Shown here piece after piece: positions 13,504 to 26,449 of a DNA stretch of 64,000 bases (its first letter is position 1; the number at the start of each line of letters is the position of its first letter). The stretch is from Ceratodon purpureus (taxonomy: Eukaryota; Streptophyta; Bryopsida; Pseudoditrichales; Ditrichaceae): NCBI GenBank assembly GCA_014871385.1, contig CM026423.1:20922315-20986314 (forward strand), in the 5' to 3' direction. A program made the position numbers and the translations under genes. Under the pieces are notes generated by a model that made no database searches, had not been told where the DNA came from, and worked only from the letters and a program-made list of their open reading frames with translations.

Positions 13504-14485
13504 ATAAGTCTAGATGAAAACTCTTCAACATTTCATGTAAAACATGATTTTTAAAAGTATCTTTGAATAAGAGTGTATGTTTTCAAATTTATTGAGTTTG
13601 GTCTAAGTATTGGTTTAGATGTTAAAATAAATAATTCATTATAATAAACATGGTGAATTTATTGTATTGAATATTTTAATATTATTATATGTTTTGAGAA
13701 CACACAAGTTTACTTATATAGAATATTAGAACTACAATTATTGGGATTTTTTTTGTATGTTCTTAAGTGCTGTATGTCACAATTCAACACTAGAAGAATA
13801 AATGAGAACAAATTTCAATATCATTACTCAATAAAAATACATTTAATATTAATTTTTGGTTACATAAAACTTAAATAAAAATAAGATAAAAACTAAACAA
13901 ATTCCAGTAATAAAAGCTATACAAAGATAAGAATGTTGTAATAAAAGGTGAAGTAAATAGTCACAAATGAAACCAATTGGATATTAGATTGGATTTCAAT
14001 TGAAAATTTATATTATGTATTCACTTAAGATGTTTTCTTGAATAGTTTTGGTAATTTTTTTTTTTAAAGTTATGAATCCAAGGATTTTCAACAATGCATT
14101 TGATGATGTAAACTAAATTAACATCACTTTGAATAAAAATCATATACATTCTACAACAATTATGTATGCACACCTAAATCAATTTTTATTGTTTTTGGAT
14201 AAAAGTTGCTTATGCAATTTCTACTCAAGTTTCACATAGAAAAATTAAAAAAACTTTCTATCATTTCAAAATAATCTATGACCATATTGCTTTTAAACAA
14301 AGTGGTTTAACATCTAAACTCATCAATCTTATAATAAGTTAATAGTTTCCTATCTTATGACATTTAAATATAGAATAAATATCTAAATCTAAATGATCTA
14401 TAATTCTAAATGATCAATAATTCTAAATGACAATGATCAAATTCTAATAACCTATAATTCTAAATGACAATATCAAATAATCACA
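13504..14485. other. Convergent intergenic space
   Basis: AT-rich sequence between the 3' ends of the calcyphosin-like and DHHC genes. Near 14380-14475 there are several copies of a short motif (ATTCTAAATGA-like) downstream of the DHHC stop codon. Nothing else is supported. Confidence 0.5.
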
Positions 14486-16951
14486 TTATTGCAGTTGACG
14501 ACGTTGACTATCATGAGAAAATGCTGCAATTTGCGCACTTTCTTTAAAACCAATTTTTGCAAGTTGCCATGGGCTTATTTTCACCATTTCTCTTTTCTTC
14601 GATGATTTCTTTGACTCCTTTAGATACATCAATTTCAAAAAATACTTAATTAACAAAAGCATGACTCCTTTAGATACATCAATTTCAAAAAATACTTAAT
14701 TAACAAAAGCATGAGACTATTATTTGTATGGGATTTCAAATTATGTGTGTACACGTTTAATTGAACTGTAAATATTTCATCCAAATTTTAAATCTTTATA
14801 ACTAGTCTTGAAATTAAAATACATTATGATAATATTCTTAATAGGTTGTGAATTTGAAACTATGTATTATTTGATTTTGAATCAATTTATTATAAGATTT
14901 AATTTGCAAGAAAAACTCTTACCATTTAAAATGAGTTTGAAATAGATTGTTGCATTACATGTTGATAATTATGCTTTTGTATTGAAAAAATATTACATCA
15001 CTAAACCTGCATCTAAAGTTACTTACTTGTCTTGAATCCTCTTCATTTTCTTTCTCCATTTGTGCACGCATGGCCATTATATAATCATAGGTACTGATGC
15101 CCTAAATTTCCATGACAGGATATTAATCATACCATATAATAACAAGATAAATTACACTTGAAAATTATAGAAGTCATATAAATAATTTGAAATCACATTT
15201 GTAAACCTCTCATTAAAGTATGAAAATTCATCAAGTAATATATGAATTTGTTAATAGAATATCAATAAATTATCTAAATACCTTCTTTATTAACAGCACA
15301 TGGAAAAAAAGAAGCTCTCCAATAGGATATGAAAATATTAAAGGAATAATTGTGCACAAGCTCTACACAAGGATTTCAATAACAAGTTAAAAAATCAATG
15401 CCAAATTTTAAATTGTTGTATTGTTCTCAAAATCATATAAATTATTACATAGATTTGTATTACTAGTAAATATTATTTGGTTATATTTTTAAATATACAT
15501 AAACTATATTCCTTTACATACTGCAATGGTTATTATTAGGTCCTTTGTCATACTGTTTCCAATTTTTTTATGGATGTCATCAGTTATACTAGAATCTCCA
15601 ATTAACCGGATGATGACCAGTATCCCTGTCAACAATTCCAATATAAGCTGCAGCATAATTGAAAATAATCATTAAGTGTTTAAGTGATTAGCATAAAATG
15701 AATTGACTACCAAATCAATATCCTTGTTCACATATACATATAATAATTTATTATACAATACAACTCAGTTGGTTTCACTCAGTCGTTCCGCGATGGAATC
15801 CGTCGAGAAGACAAACCAAGTTGCACTCAATGTGCACAATGGCACGGGTCTCATTAGTAAAAATTCACAAGGTACAATGTGGATTGCAATCATACTTATT
15901 TTTGGATTTAAAATCATAAAGAATTTAGAAATTGAAGTAAATTTTTATTCTAAGTGGTTTCTATAAGAGCCTTATAAAGTTTCTAAAACTGAATATAGAC
16001 ATATATTCTCTTAAAACGACCAAGTGATTTAATTTTTTTTAATTGTATGATGTGTTATAAGAATAACAATGTTTGTGTCAACTTACAGTTGTGAAGAAAG
16101 TCGTCAACAAAGTGACAAATGTTTTGTAATTTCTTTTGCCCACACAATTACTCAACCACTGCATTGAGATTTGAATTTGTTCATAAAAGGATAGAAACAT
16201 CTCAACATTATTTTTACTTTTACAACAATTTACAAGATCTGCAAATAGAGAAGAAATCATTGCACTCAATATGTAGTTTATTAAATTGCAAGGAAACTTA
16301 ATATTAATGATCAGTGTTTATGTGATTTGAAAGGAGTCAATTTAATACTTGAAACATCAGAAAATTAATCAAATACTGAAAATAATCCAGTGATAATAAG
16401 ATTTTATTTCTTATATTTAAAACAATGAAATTAAGATGTTTGTACCCAACAATGATGATCAAAACCTTCAATGCATTTATCACAAGTTTTGCAATGTTTA
16501 CTAATCCTTCCAACCTACAAAACATTGTTTATATTCGCATGTAAAATTTCATAATAAATTGAAAATACAACATATTTATCTATATTTGTATGTGTTGTTC
16601 AGTTCACTATTTCTATCATAAAGACATTTGGTAGTCTAACCTCAGCTTTGCAAACAGTACAAAACATGATATCATCTTGTACATTTGGTTGATGTTCCAT
16701 TCCCGCACATATACTTTCATCATGCGGATAACAACAAATTGAAATCAAATACCATATTCTCCAAAAGTGCTCACATTTTCTTGGTTCTCTAACAAAATTG
16801 TCTTGCAATTTGATTATTCCTTGATCGGAAGCGTCAATGGAACAAAAACGAAGAAGCAATAGTATGTTTAGAAATACCTACATTGAATATCATGCTATGG
16901 AAGTTATTGTAAAACATCAATTTTGCTAATATTTGCATCATATTTATAAGG

Positions 16952-17025
<74 letters not shown>

Positions 17026-17861
17026 GTATAATACATGTATTCAATGTTTGGAATAATAATATAACTTATATTGTGTAATCAATATACTAGTGTTGAGTGA
17101 TAATGTTTATAATAAACTTCAATGATAATTTATTTCAAGCCATAAGATTGTAGATTCTCATAATAAATAATTTTGAGATACACTTAAAAGATAAGAATGA
17201 ATTAGAGTACCAATATGCCAAAGATGCCAATGATTACATTTTGGAAAATATCCAACCACAACAATGGAGCAATAAAAATGATATAACATGTAATGACAAG
17301 AGTCATGCATATTAGAATCATAACCTATGGAATTTTATTTGATTTTGTATCAAAACGTGTAAATAAAAAAATATAAAAGATCATCAAATATCATGATAGT
17401 AAAATATTAATATACGATTGTTTTAGAGTCAAAATATAGAACAATATACATGTATTACAATGATATTGAAACATTTGAGCATTCAAAATTTGAACCAAAA
17501 TTCAAATTTTATTTATTCAATCAAAAATTCATCTCCTATTATTGAATTTTAAATTAATCATCTAAAATAAAATTGCTTTGGATTAGATAAGGACAATCAA
17601 GAATCAATTCAACTTAAAGGTGGAATTTTTCCTAATGTTTTACAAACTTTGCTCATATGTCTGTAAAATTATAAGCTCAAAATTTTCATAGACAAACATC
17701 CTGATTTTGTGAGGAATTTATTTATTTGGTTTCAATAGAATTTCACATGATGATATTTTATGATAAAATATGTTCTATCTTGTTTAGTTTAAACTACAAA
17801 GCGTTTAGTAGTTGAAACATACTTGGACCATGTGGGCATGGAAGTCACGATGGCAAGCCAT
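14486..17861 (-). CDS. DHHC-type protein S-acyltransferase (plant PAT)
   Basis: Nine minus-strand exons: 17861-17823, 17324-17211, 16877-16641, 16514-16446, 16158-16087, 15647-15522, 15362-15282, 15101-15027 and 14617-14486. All eight introns are phase 0 and the product is 314 aa. It transfers palmitate to cysteines of target proteins on membranes. Two membrane segments precede the cysteine-rich domain (about residues 16-35 and 42-60), then a CRD with FCTVCKAE at about 123-130, SKHCKTCDKC, and the catalytic DHHC at 149-152, followed by WLSNCVGKRNY. Two more membrane segments follow (about 178-196 and 220-243). The plant-specific GISTYDYIMAMRAQ at 247-260 and KISPWQLAKIGF near the end match the Arabidopsis PAT18-22 group. 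It is shorter than those relatives because it lacks their long C-terminal extension. The ORFs are small and AT-biased, so simple ORF finding misses this gene. Confidence 0.85.
14612..14711 (-). repeat. 50-bp tandem duplication at a splice acceptor
   Basis: Two identical 50-bp copies (14612-14661 and 14662-14711). The unit includes the last intron's branch/acceptor region and the first six bases of exon 9 of the DHHC gene, so two identical 3' splice sites lie 50 nt apart. Use of the distal one would bring an in-frame TAA six codons in, so the proximal site at 14617/14618 is the productive one. Confidence 0.9.
15741..15848 (-). repeat. Dispersed repeat copy 2, intronic
   Basis: Inverted second copy of the repeat at 12563-12675, within the fifth intron of the DHHC gene. 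Most differences are transitions. Both ends (CCGTGCCATTGTGCAC and TTGTATTGTATAAT) are well preserved, which suggests that the repeat unit ends close to them. Confidence 0.7.
16955..17020. repeat. (AT)33 microsatellite
   Basis: Uninterrupted 66-bp AT dinucleotide run in the second intron of the DHHC gene. Confidence 0.98.
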
Positions 17862-20800
17862 GCTATGATTCTTATCTACTTATCATCTATAATAAAATTT
17901 TAGAGATGGAATACAACATATATTGTCATTCCGTGTAATGATGTATGTTGGTATTTTAAAACATTGTCAAACCTAAAAATTATCTGATGAATTATAATGC
18001 AATTAAAAGTTAGAACTTAAAATAAAAACATTAGATATCATTCTATCCAATTACAAAACGGAACATTTGATATGATTGTAATTATTATACAAGCAAGAGT
18101 GATAATTTTATCTTTTCATAAAATAAAGAGAAATATAGACGCGTATATAATTTTAATAATTTATAATGAAACATAGTTATTCATCTTATATTAGTGATTA
18201 TTTATACTTGTGTATGAGTATGAATCATACGTCTATGTACCTCCATAAGCAACGTGATATTTCATATGAATTTTGTTGAAGTTCTCAAGGCATTTGGTAT
18301 AATCATGGATATTTAGAAGAAAATGTATATAAAGGTTTATATGGAATAAAGTATTGGAAATAAAACCACATTATATAATGATGTATACAAGCTTTGTGAA
18401 GGTTTAAATTCAAATATTTCAAGAGAGAATTCATGAATTATTTATAAATATTTCTGAACGTAATTCTCGGATTTATTTTCACCATTTTGAATTCATTCTT
18501 ATTCTTGTATCATTTTTTTACTAAATATGCTACTTTAATATAATATATTGTATTTTTAGATTAGATTTTTTTATAAATTTGAGTTCAATGTCAAAAATAT
18601 GGATTAAAAAAGACAAATGATTTTTTATTTTTTTTAATGCCAATAAGACTAACTTAACTATATAATAGTTTATGTGACTTTTAAAAATCTCAAATTAATC
18701 ATGAATATTGAATATATGGTATGCAAAAATAATTATTGAAAAATAGATAATTTCGTTCACCAAGATTTTTGTCATTGTTTCGAAGGTGTTTAATTTTGGA
18801 CTAATATCTTTTGAAATTTTAGACTTTATGTAAATGAGATTAGCACATTTTTATACAAAAAAATGACACGAAATCATTGACCCTGAATTTGTTTAATTTT
18901 TTAGTCATTATTATACAATTACTTGTATCTTCAAATTTGCTTTTGGCAAGAATAACTATATGATAATGCATTTAGTAGGATTTGGTTGAGAATTTTCATG
19001 TACAGAGTAAGAAATTTGTATCATGATAATTAGAAGTATTGCAATTAATGAAGTAAAAAATTGTATTGGTGGGATTTTGGAATCAAACATAATAGTTATT
19101 TTTAATGTTTTTATATATAACCCATTTAGACTTGGTTTTTAATACTTGTGTTTTGTCTTTTACATTTTCATTAATGATTTATAAAATATACAATATTGAA
19201 TTTAATTGGATGTAGAACCTCATTTTGTGTTATTTAATTATTGACCATGAAATATAAAATATAGTTGATTTCAAAAAACGTGTTGAATTTTGTGATTCAA
19301 GCATTTTCTACAAACATTAGAATACTCCATGCAACAAGAAAACAATACATAGGATTAAATGTTTTGTACATATAACTTATGTGCATTCTCTATATAATAT
19401 TTGAAGTGACAAGATTTTAAATAAATACATACAGAATAAATCCAATCTTTCAAATTTTCAAAACTATCAAAATTCTACAAATAAGTATGAACCTGTGACA
19501 AAATGAATGTCAAGAAACAAAGTAAAAATATAGTAAAGGATCTGGAAATTCACGTTGATTTACAAAAATGGTGTAATAATCTAACGTCCATGGAAAATAT
19601 CAAGTTGTTTGAAATGTAAAGAAGCAAGTCTAAATGAGTTGTATAAAACATGAACATAATAATTTTCGTGTCTCATTTTAAATGCAAAGTTGATAGGAAA
19701 TTTAGTTGTCATTTCATCTTCAATTCAATGTGTGCGCCTCTAAAATAATACAATTGATGACATTATACATTGAATGTTTTTAGTACAATGAATCTTAATT
19801 TGTCAAGAAAACAAAAACAATCTTGAAAGATGTCAATGCAATGTATGATTTAAGTATTTAAAAATAGTACAAGATGTTGGACTAGAATAGGCACGATGTA
19901 CTATTTTTATATAGAATAATGTGCTAAACAAATTTATTGTAACAATAATTAAAAAAAAATATCAAGCAAAAATAGAATAAGCTTGAAAATAAATTAGTAT
20001 TTTTGTGGCCTAAATATTTGTAATTTAATTCCACAATAAGATCTATGAATGATGTTTGCAGAAATTGTATCAAATATGTAATTTTAGAATTATAATAGAT
20101 AAAATCAATAAAAATTATTCAACGATGAAATTTGTAGTAATATGATGAAAATGTTTTGAAACATTGATTGTCAAAATCGTAATAGAAATATTCATATTCT
20201 TTCAAAAAAATAAAAATCAACGATGAATATATTCAAATATGATTAGTTTGGGTAGTTTTCACTTAAAATGAAAGTTTCCTTTTGCTAATGTAATCTATGT
20301 GATACTTCATGTATCCATTGAGAGTAGTAAAAGAGAATTTCCAATTTTACAATGTAATGCACTTACCATTGTTTTTTTAATACAAAACTTATAAAGGATA
20401 AACACATTATAATAGTATATAGAAAGGAAATTTCCAAATTTATATATTTATATATTTTTAGTATATTTTTCATTGCATTGTGGAGTGTGGATGGAATCAT
20501 ACAATATTAATTAAGAGAACAATAAGTTCAAACTAAAACAAATCATATTTAATTAAAGAGGGAAACAATTAAAGTAGTATGAAATTAATTTTGTATACTA
20601 CTTTGCTTTATCAATAGAAAAGAAAAATTATTAAAAAGGTATTGATTTGAACTTGAATAATTGAATAAAGTTAATTATGATCATTAATTGTATGTAGTAG
20701 AGAAATACATCCAGAAATAATTTATTTGATGAAATGAACAAATCAGCCCTAGAAAAATCATGTTGATCATCTACGCTTTTGGTTCCATGGACATAATAAT

Positions 20801-21150
20801 GTCACCTTTACATTATTATATATAATGACTTCTAGACGTCATATCAAGTTAAAAAACATTTGATATTCAATTTTATTTATTTATTTATTTAAAAACTGAC
20901 TAATTCCATTGTCTTTCATAAAAATGGTATGTATATTTCTTGATAAAGAGACTAAGAAGGTACTTGCTCAAAACAAAGTTAGCTACAATGATACATAGAG
21001 CCTTTAAATTATAATTGCATTCAATTTCTTGAAAACATGATAGAAATTAGGGCTACTCAATGCTACGTACAATGGTCGACGAAAATCATAATCTATCATG
21101 ATGTATAATACCAACTTTATATTTTTTTGATTTAATATAAAATATAATAT
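17862..21150. other. Gene-free AT-rich DNA
   Basis: About 3.3 kb upstream of the DHHC gene. No exon-like stretch, RNA gene or clear repeat is visible on either strand. The DHHC promoter should be in the first part. Confidence 0.5.
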
Positions 21151-22400
21151 TTCACAATGAAGTTTCTATTGCGGCATTTGCGAGAAAAGTGTGAAGTCTC
21201 ACATTTAAGAAGTAAATAAATAAATGTATATTTAGATGTATATTTAGAAAGTTGCAAATGATGGTTGGTTGACAATAATCACGACCACCCCGACACCTTC
21301 CAATCCTCTTTATAATTTTCTTGGATAAAAATCCTCTCCAAATACCTCGCCAATGAAATGAAATTAAGGTTAAAAACAAGCAAGAAATGAAAGGTGTTCA
21401 TATAAAAATAAAATAAAATAAAATTTACACAAAATATGAATGAAGAAGAGCTTTGCTTTTGTTTTTAAAAATGTCAATTATTTTTAAATACAATTGAGAT
21501 AACTTTTCAAACAACATTTCAAGTTTCCAACTCCAACTTCAATCTCTTTTTTCTTTTCACGACCATATAGGACCAATTATACCAAAGGACATAACAACAA
21601 CCAGTCACCTTGATTTTTCGTGGGAAAACCCTCTCCGAATTCCTCGTCGACAGAATAAATGAATATTCAGAAAGTTGCGGGCAAGGCTCGATTGACGACA
21701 ATCACAACCACGACTATGCCGACGCCTACATCTTCTAATTCCTTTTGTAATTTTCTTGGGTAAAAGCGTTCTCCGTGTAGAGTCGTCGCCGGGATTAAAT
21801 TAAAGTTAAAAACAAAGTTGCTTGTTTTTTGAATGATATTATAATAAATACTTAGGATTAATATATTAGTATAACCATTCATCAAAATTTTAATAAACTC
21901 AGTGTGTAAATTTGAAAATTGCTTTAAGACTTTTTGTGGAAAAAATCCAAAAAAAATGAAATGAAATGTTCCATCTCCTAGGGCCTAGTTGAAGACAGAA
22001 TTTAGACTGTCCAAAACTTATAAAAATTCTCTGAAGAAATGGTTAGTAAGAAATGAAAGGTGTTCATATAAAAATAAAATAAAATAAAATTTATACAAAA
22101 AATGCATGAAGTCCAGCTTTGCTTTCGTTTTTAAATATGTCAATTGATTTTTAAATATTGTTTGAAATAACTTTTGAAATAACCTTTTGAATAGCCATCT
22201 ATATTCTATATAATCTTTCAAACAAACTTTCAAGTTTTCAACCCCAACTTCAAGCTTTTCTTTCTTTTCACGACCATGTAGGACCAATAATACCAAAGGA
22301 CATGACGATGACGGTCACCACGGCAATGATAACAATTTTTCTTCATATTTTTCTAGGATAAAAAACTCTCTAAGTTTCTCGTTGACGAAATGAGTATATG
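21150..22400. repeat. Diverged tandem duplication
   Basis: Three landmarks occur twice in the same order. A segment beginning AAAGTTGC with ACAATCAC following lies at 21248 and 21669. GAAATGAAAGGTGTTCATAT plus an AAAATAAAAT run lies at 21384 and 22045. CTTTTCACGACCAT followed by AGGACCAAT lies at about 21555 and 22265. The first spacing is about 421 bp, the later ones 660-710 bp, so the second unit appears to hold an insertion of roughly 220-290 bp between about 21825 and 22044. Short ORFs on the minus strand follow the repeats but resemble nothing I know. Confidence 0.65.
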
Positions 22401-25400
22401 TATTTTTTTACAAGAATTTTTAGAAGCAGCATTGTTTAAAAATTCACAAATCAAAATATCAATAGATTTATATATTCAACATAAATTATATATAGTTAAC
22501 ACTGATCTTGTTAAAAGTGCATTTGACCATGTAGACTTTCAGGGGTCTAGATGTATTTTGCAGTGCAATGAATAAATCAAGGGTCAAAAATGAGATTCAA
22601 CTGTACAAATTTGTAGTCTCTTTAGTATACATGCTATTGGCCAAACATGGATAAGATTTACCGTATGAACGAGAGTATTATTATGTCCCAAGTCGGGTGT
22701 AGTACACAACGTATACATGACCTCTATGCATTCTTCTAGAATCAACGACCAAACGGTCTAGAGTCGGGCAAAACAAATGGAATTGATATGTTGTAAAGAC
22801 TTTGAAGATTATCCAACAACACCATGAGCGCTGCATTTCGAGCATTTTTTGAGCATTTTTTGAGCATTTTAAAAATTTCATCGCCATCTACAATTAGCTC
22901 TTACAGGCGCATTAGGAGTTCAAATGAATCTCTATTATGTGCTGTAGATTGAGCATACATTTGTCCTCCGGCATCGTTCCCTACAATTATGTTATTTCTA
23001 CACCGATCTTACTCAATCATAGAATAACCACACCTCAACAACCATGTTTGGTTGATTGATCATGAAAGGGTTAACTAAATAAGGTGGAGAATAGAAGAGG
23101 TATATGCCACACCATCTATTCAACTCTTAACTAGTTTAGTTTTTAAAGGTGAATGGTTAAGATATCTACTACATCTTTTATTAAATTCTAACTAAAAGCT
23201 TCATTGATTAATAACTAAAGAACATGATGAAGGTTGCTACACTTTCTAGTCAACTCTAACTAAAGAAGATTGGAAATACAAGGTTTGATTGGGCATACTA
23301 TACGTTGATTGTAGATTTGTTCATAAATGACTCTAAAAGAAAAACAAAAAGTTGGAAATGTTAAAGAACAAAAAATGAAAACACAAAAAAATATTTTATC
23401 TGATATTTGTTTATTTTAAATTCATCTAAAACTATTTCTAGTGCTTTGTTTTGAAAGAACATAAAAATGAATAATTAAAATTTTGAGAGATAAACCTCAT
23501 TTAAGAATAAATAAAAAATTGTTCAGAGATATATAGACCAAAAACATATGATAAATTACACTTTTCATTCAACCATACAAAAAAAAAGTAAGAAGTGAGA
23601 TGTATATCTTATCCTCAAGTGATGATATACTTGTACAAGGCATAATAAACAAACGTTGGACATGAGACATACGTCTTAATCTCTTAATTGGAATCATAAT
23701 AGAATAACACTCTTAGTAATCCTCTTTAATTCAAGAATATTAAAGATAAATATGGATGAATTTTTTTCTTTCAACCACAAATTTATAATTTTATATAGTT
23801 TCATTCAAATTTTTGAATGTCCTAAAATTATAATAAATCTACTATTGTGGGATCACAGACAATTTTTAATAGAATAAGTGTTAATTATTGTAGTTAATAT
23901 TTACAATAAGATGTCATAATCAAATCTATAACATATAAGTTGTTGTAATCAATATACTCGATAATTTAAGATGTTGATTAATATGTTTCTATATTTATAA
24001 TATTTGGTTTCATAAATGCATCACATAGCTATAGGAAAAAGACTTTGAAACATTTTTTATATTTTTCAAATCTATTATTTTTTTCAAAATTTATAAATTT
24101 GAATTTGTTTACACCTCCAAGATATCATATCAAATGGTTTATAAGGTTAAGATGTTTGTGTCCAAACCTTAGCTTTCAAAGGTTTTATTCTTCTTAACCT
24201 AGTATTATGTTTTTACTAGTTAATTCCATTAAGAAACATACCAACTCATATACATCATTAAACATTATAAAAATCATTAGAAGCTTTAAAAGATATTGAA
24301 TTATACTCTTATATATTATATTATCCTTCAACTCTTATATTATTCCTTTAAACCCTTATAAACCACTCGTGCAAGAAACAAAACAAAATTCTAGTATGTT
24401 TGATGAATTCTTTTCTTTCTAGTATAAAAAAACAAAGATGACAGTGGAAAATTGAAAAATAAATCAATGTTAATCCCTAAAGTTCTTTGAGTTCGTCTTG
24501 TGGTTGCAGCACATCCAAACATGTTAATTTAAATTCCAATTTTTTTGGATTTTTTTACAAAGCATATATTTTATTGGTAGCTTTTCAATAACACAATTTT
24601 TGAAGAATTTGAAGTTATAATGAAAAGTTTATAGATTTTAGAAAGATTTGCCTTGATCCTAGGCAGCTTGTAATCAATCACAATCTCTCAATTTTTGCCC
24701 AAGCAACCCATCATGCACAAATGCAGAAAAGAACAAGACTATGTCCAGAGAATGGGCACTTGCAACATTATTGGCCTAACATTTTCTCATTTATACACAT
24801 TGATCAGATTTTTTTATTTGATGTATAGTACAATTTCCATTCAACATATAGTTTCCATTTGTAGTGCAAGTTTTCATTGAACACATATTTTTCATCTACA
24901 TGAAAGTTATCTTCGAGTCTAAAATTTTCAGTAGGTGCTAATATGCCATCCAAATTGTGTGACATGGCAACAAGTCCATCCACAATTATCACAATTACAA
25001 AGTTGTCCCTTCAAAATTCTAGAAAACTATAGTGATTGTACTTTTAAAAATCTGCAAAATTTGAGTTTTACTCGGATTGTCTTGAATTATTTTTGGTTAT
25101 TATTCTCATAGACAAGAACACATCTACAATTACGTTTTTCAATTGGACATGAAATGATTATCTTTTTTAAATGTTTTGAATTTGAAGATTATAAAGGAAT
25201 TTCAGCATACCTCCATGTATTCCATGTATTTGACTACAAGGAGAATTCTCACCTTTTCCAAGTAGACATGGGCCTCAAACTTGGTGAACATAAAATTAAT
25301 TTCAATACTCACAAGAATTGATGACTCTCCATTGATCAAATGTCTTTTACAAAGTATACAAACTAGACATCAAAACTGAAGTTTAGATCTTGGATAGTGT

Positions 25401-25444
25401 CAAATTTGATTTTAACAAAAACTTTGAACCTTGTAAACCCATAA
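22401..25444. other. Gene-free AT-rich DNA
   Basis: About 3 kb. A triple short direct repeat (GAGCATTTTTT) occurs at about 22838-22870. I see no gene here. Confidence 0.5.
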
Positions 25445-25445
25445 T

Positions 25446-26002
25446 TTAACCCTTTAGGGCCTAGGGAGCCCCAAACAATCTCTTGAATTTTTTTATAATC
25501 AAATATTCATATTGAAATTTTATAATTTAATTTACTTTATTATTTTTACACAAACAACCATTCATGTCTCCTATCAGATTTTTTTTTTTAATATTTTTTG
25601 GAAAAAAATGGAATTCACAAGATTTTTTAGAGTTTCTACATTTGAAAAATTGTAGTAATTGCAAAAAATCTCATTTTACCATGAAAATTTAACAAAAAAT
25701 AAAATAATTTTTTTTGAACACTATGGTGAAGTTGTCATGCTATCTTTAATTATACACAAATAAACTTGATAGAAAAACATGTTCCACAATGCATTTTGAA
25801 CTTTAGAAATCCCAACTTCAAATTGCCATAGACAAATTATCATTACTCCATATTTGATGGCCAATGGCTCATTGGAAGCGGACTTTCCGTGCCCTCACAT
25901 CTAGTTCACACCTCATAGGCAATTGAAGCTAGGAAAGTGTTCAAATTTCCAAGATTCAGTTCAAAACAACCAAATTTGGTTTGCTAGGCCCTAAAGGGTT
26001 AA
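25446..26002. mobile_element. Non-autonomous TIR element with TTAA duplications (piggyBac-like MITE)
   Basis: CCCTTTAGGGCCTAG at 25450-25464 is repeated as its exact reverse complement at 25984-25998, and both ends are flanked by TTAA (25446-25449 and 25999-26002). The element is 549 bp, AT-rich inside and without an ORF of note. A TTAA target duplication with ends starting CCC is the hallmark of the piggyBac superfamily, which is unusual in plants. Because TTAA plus one more base on each side is also palindromic, the 20-bp inverted repeat could in principle be a fold-back without transposition. Confidence 0.6.
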
Positions 26003-26449
26003 ACAACAGATCGCCATATAATTCAGTAAACACCTTTGCATACAAGGTAGGTTCAAAAATGCTAAGCTTAAAATCTCTAAACATCCCTAATTTTAGAAAC
26101 CAATAGATGTTATCACGAAGGATTTATTTTAGGCGGGTTTTGCTCCAAAATTACCAAAGAACTTTAAGAATTAATATACAAAAAATCTAATCCTACAAAA
26201 AGCCCTTTTGGTGCAATAGCTCACGTATATAATTGAGGAACAACTTCCTATGTTAAAAAACGACAACTTCCATCAACTAAAGGTACTACTAAAGAACGCT
26301 ACGTAAATTCACACAAGTGAATACCACTATTACCACACATGTCCGTGACAATGCTCTTTATAGCCCTGCCCACTTGAGGGGTGAACAGAAATAGAGAGTT
26401 GACTGTGGGAGGATTTCACATCAGTAATAAAAGGGGCTAAGCTCTACCC

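Larger units (their letters stand above)
7780..26400. other. AT-rich genomic island
   Basis: From about 7.78 kb to 26.4 kb the sequence is visibly far richer in A and T than the flanking host genes, with long runs of A and T and almost no CpG. The change is abrupt at both sides, next to GC-rich promoter regions at 6.9-7.7 kb and 26.45-27.4 kb. The island holds two many-exon genes with AT-biased codons, several repeats and a small TIR element; the rest has no supportable gene. Confidence 0.7.

Noticed and set aside
21152..22296. Minus-strand ORFs of 60-92 aa
   Set aside because: They recur because the DNA is duplicated, and the peptides are not conserved between the units.
22681..22887. 68-aa minus-strand ORF
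   Set aside because: Overlaps simple GAGCATTTTTT repeats and shows no coding signature.
25446..26003. Telomere-like TTTAGGG/CCCTAAA as an interstitial telomere
   Set aside because: Only one unit at each end, arranged as an inverted repeat with TTAA; a transposon end explains it better.
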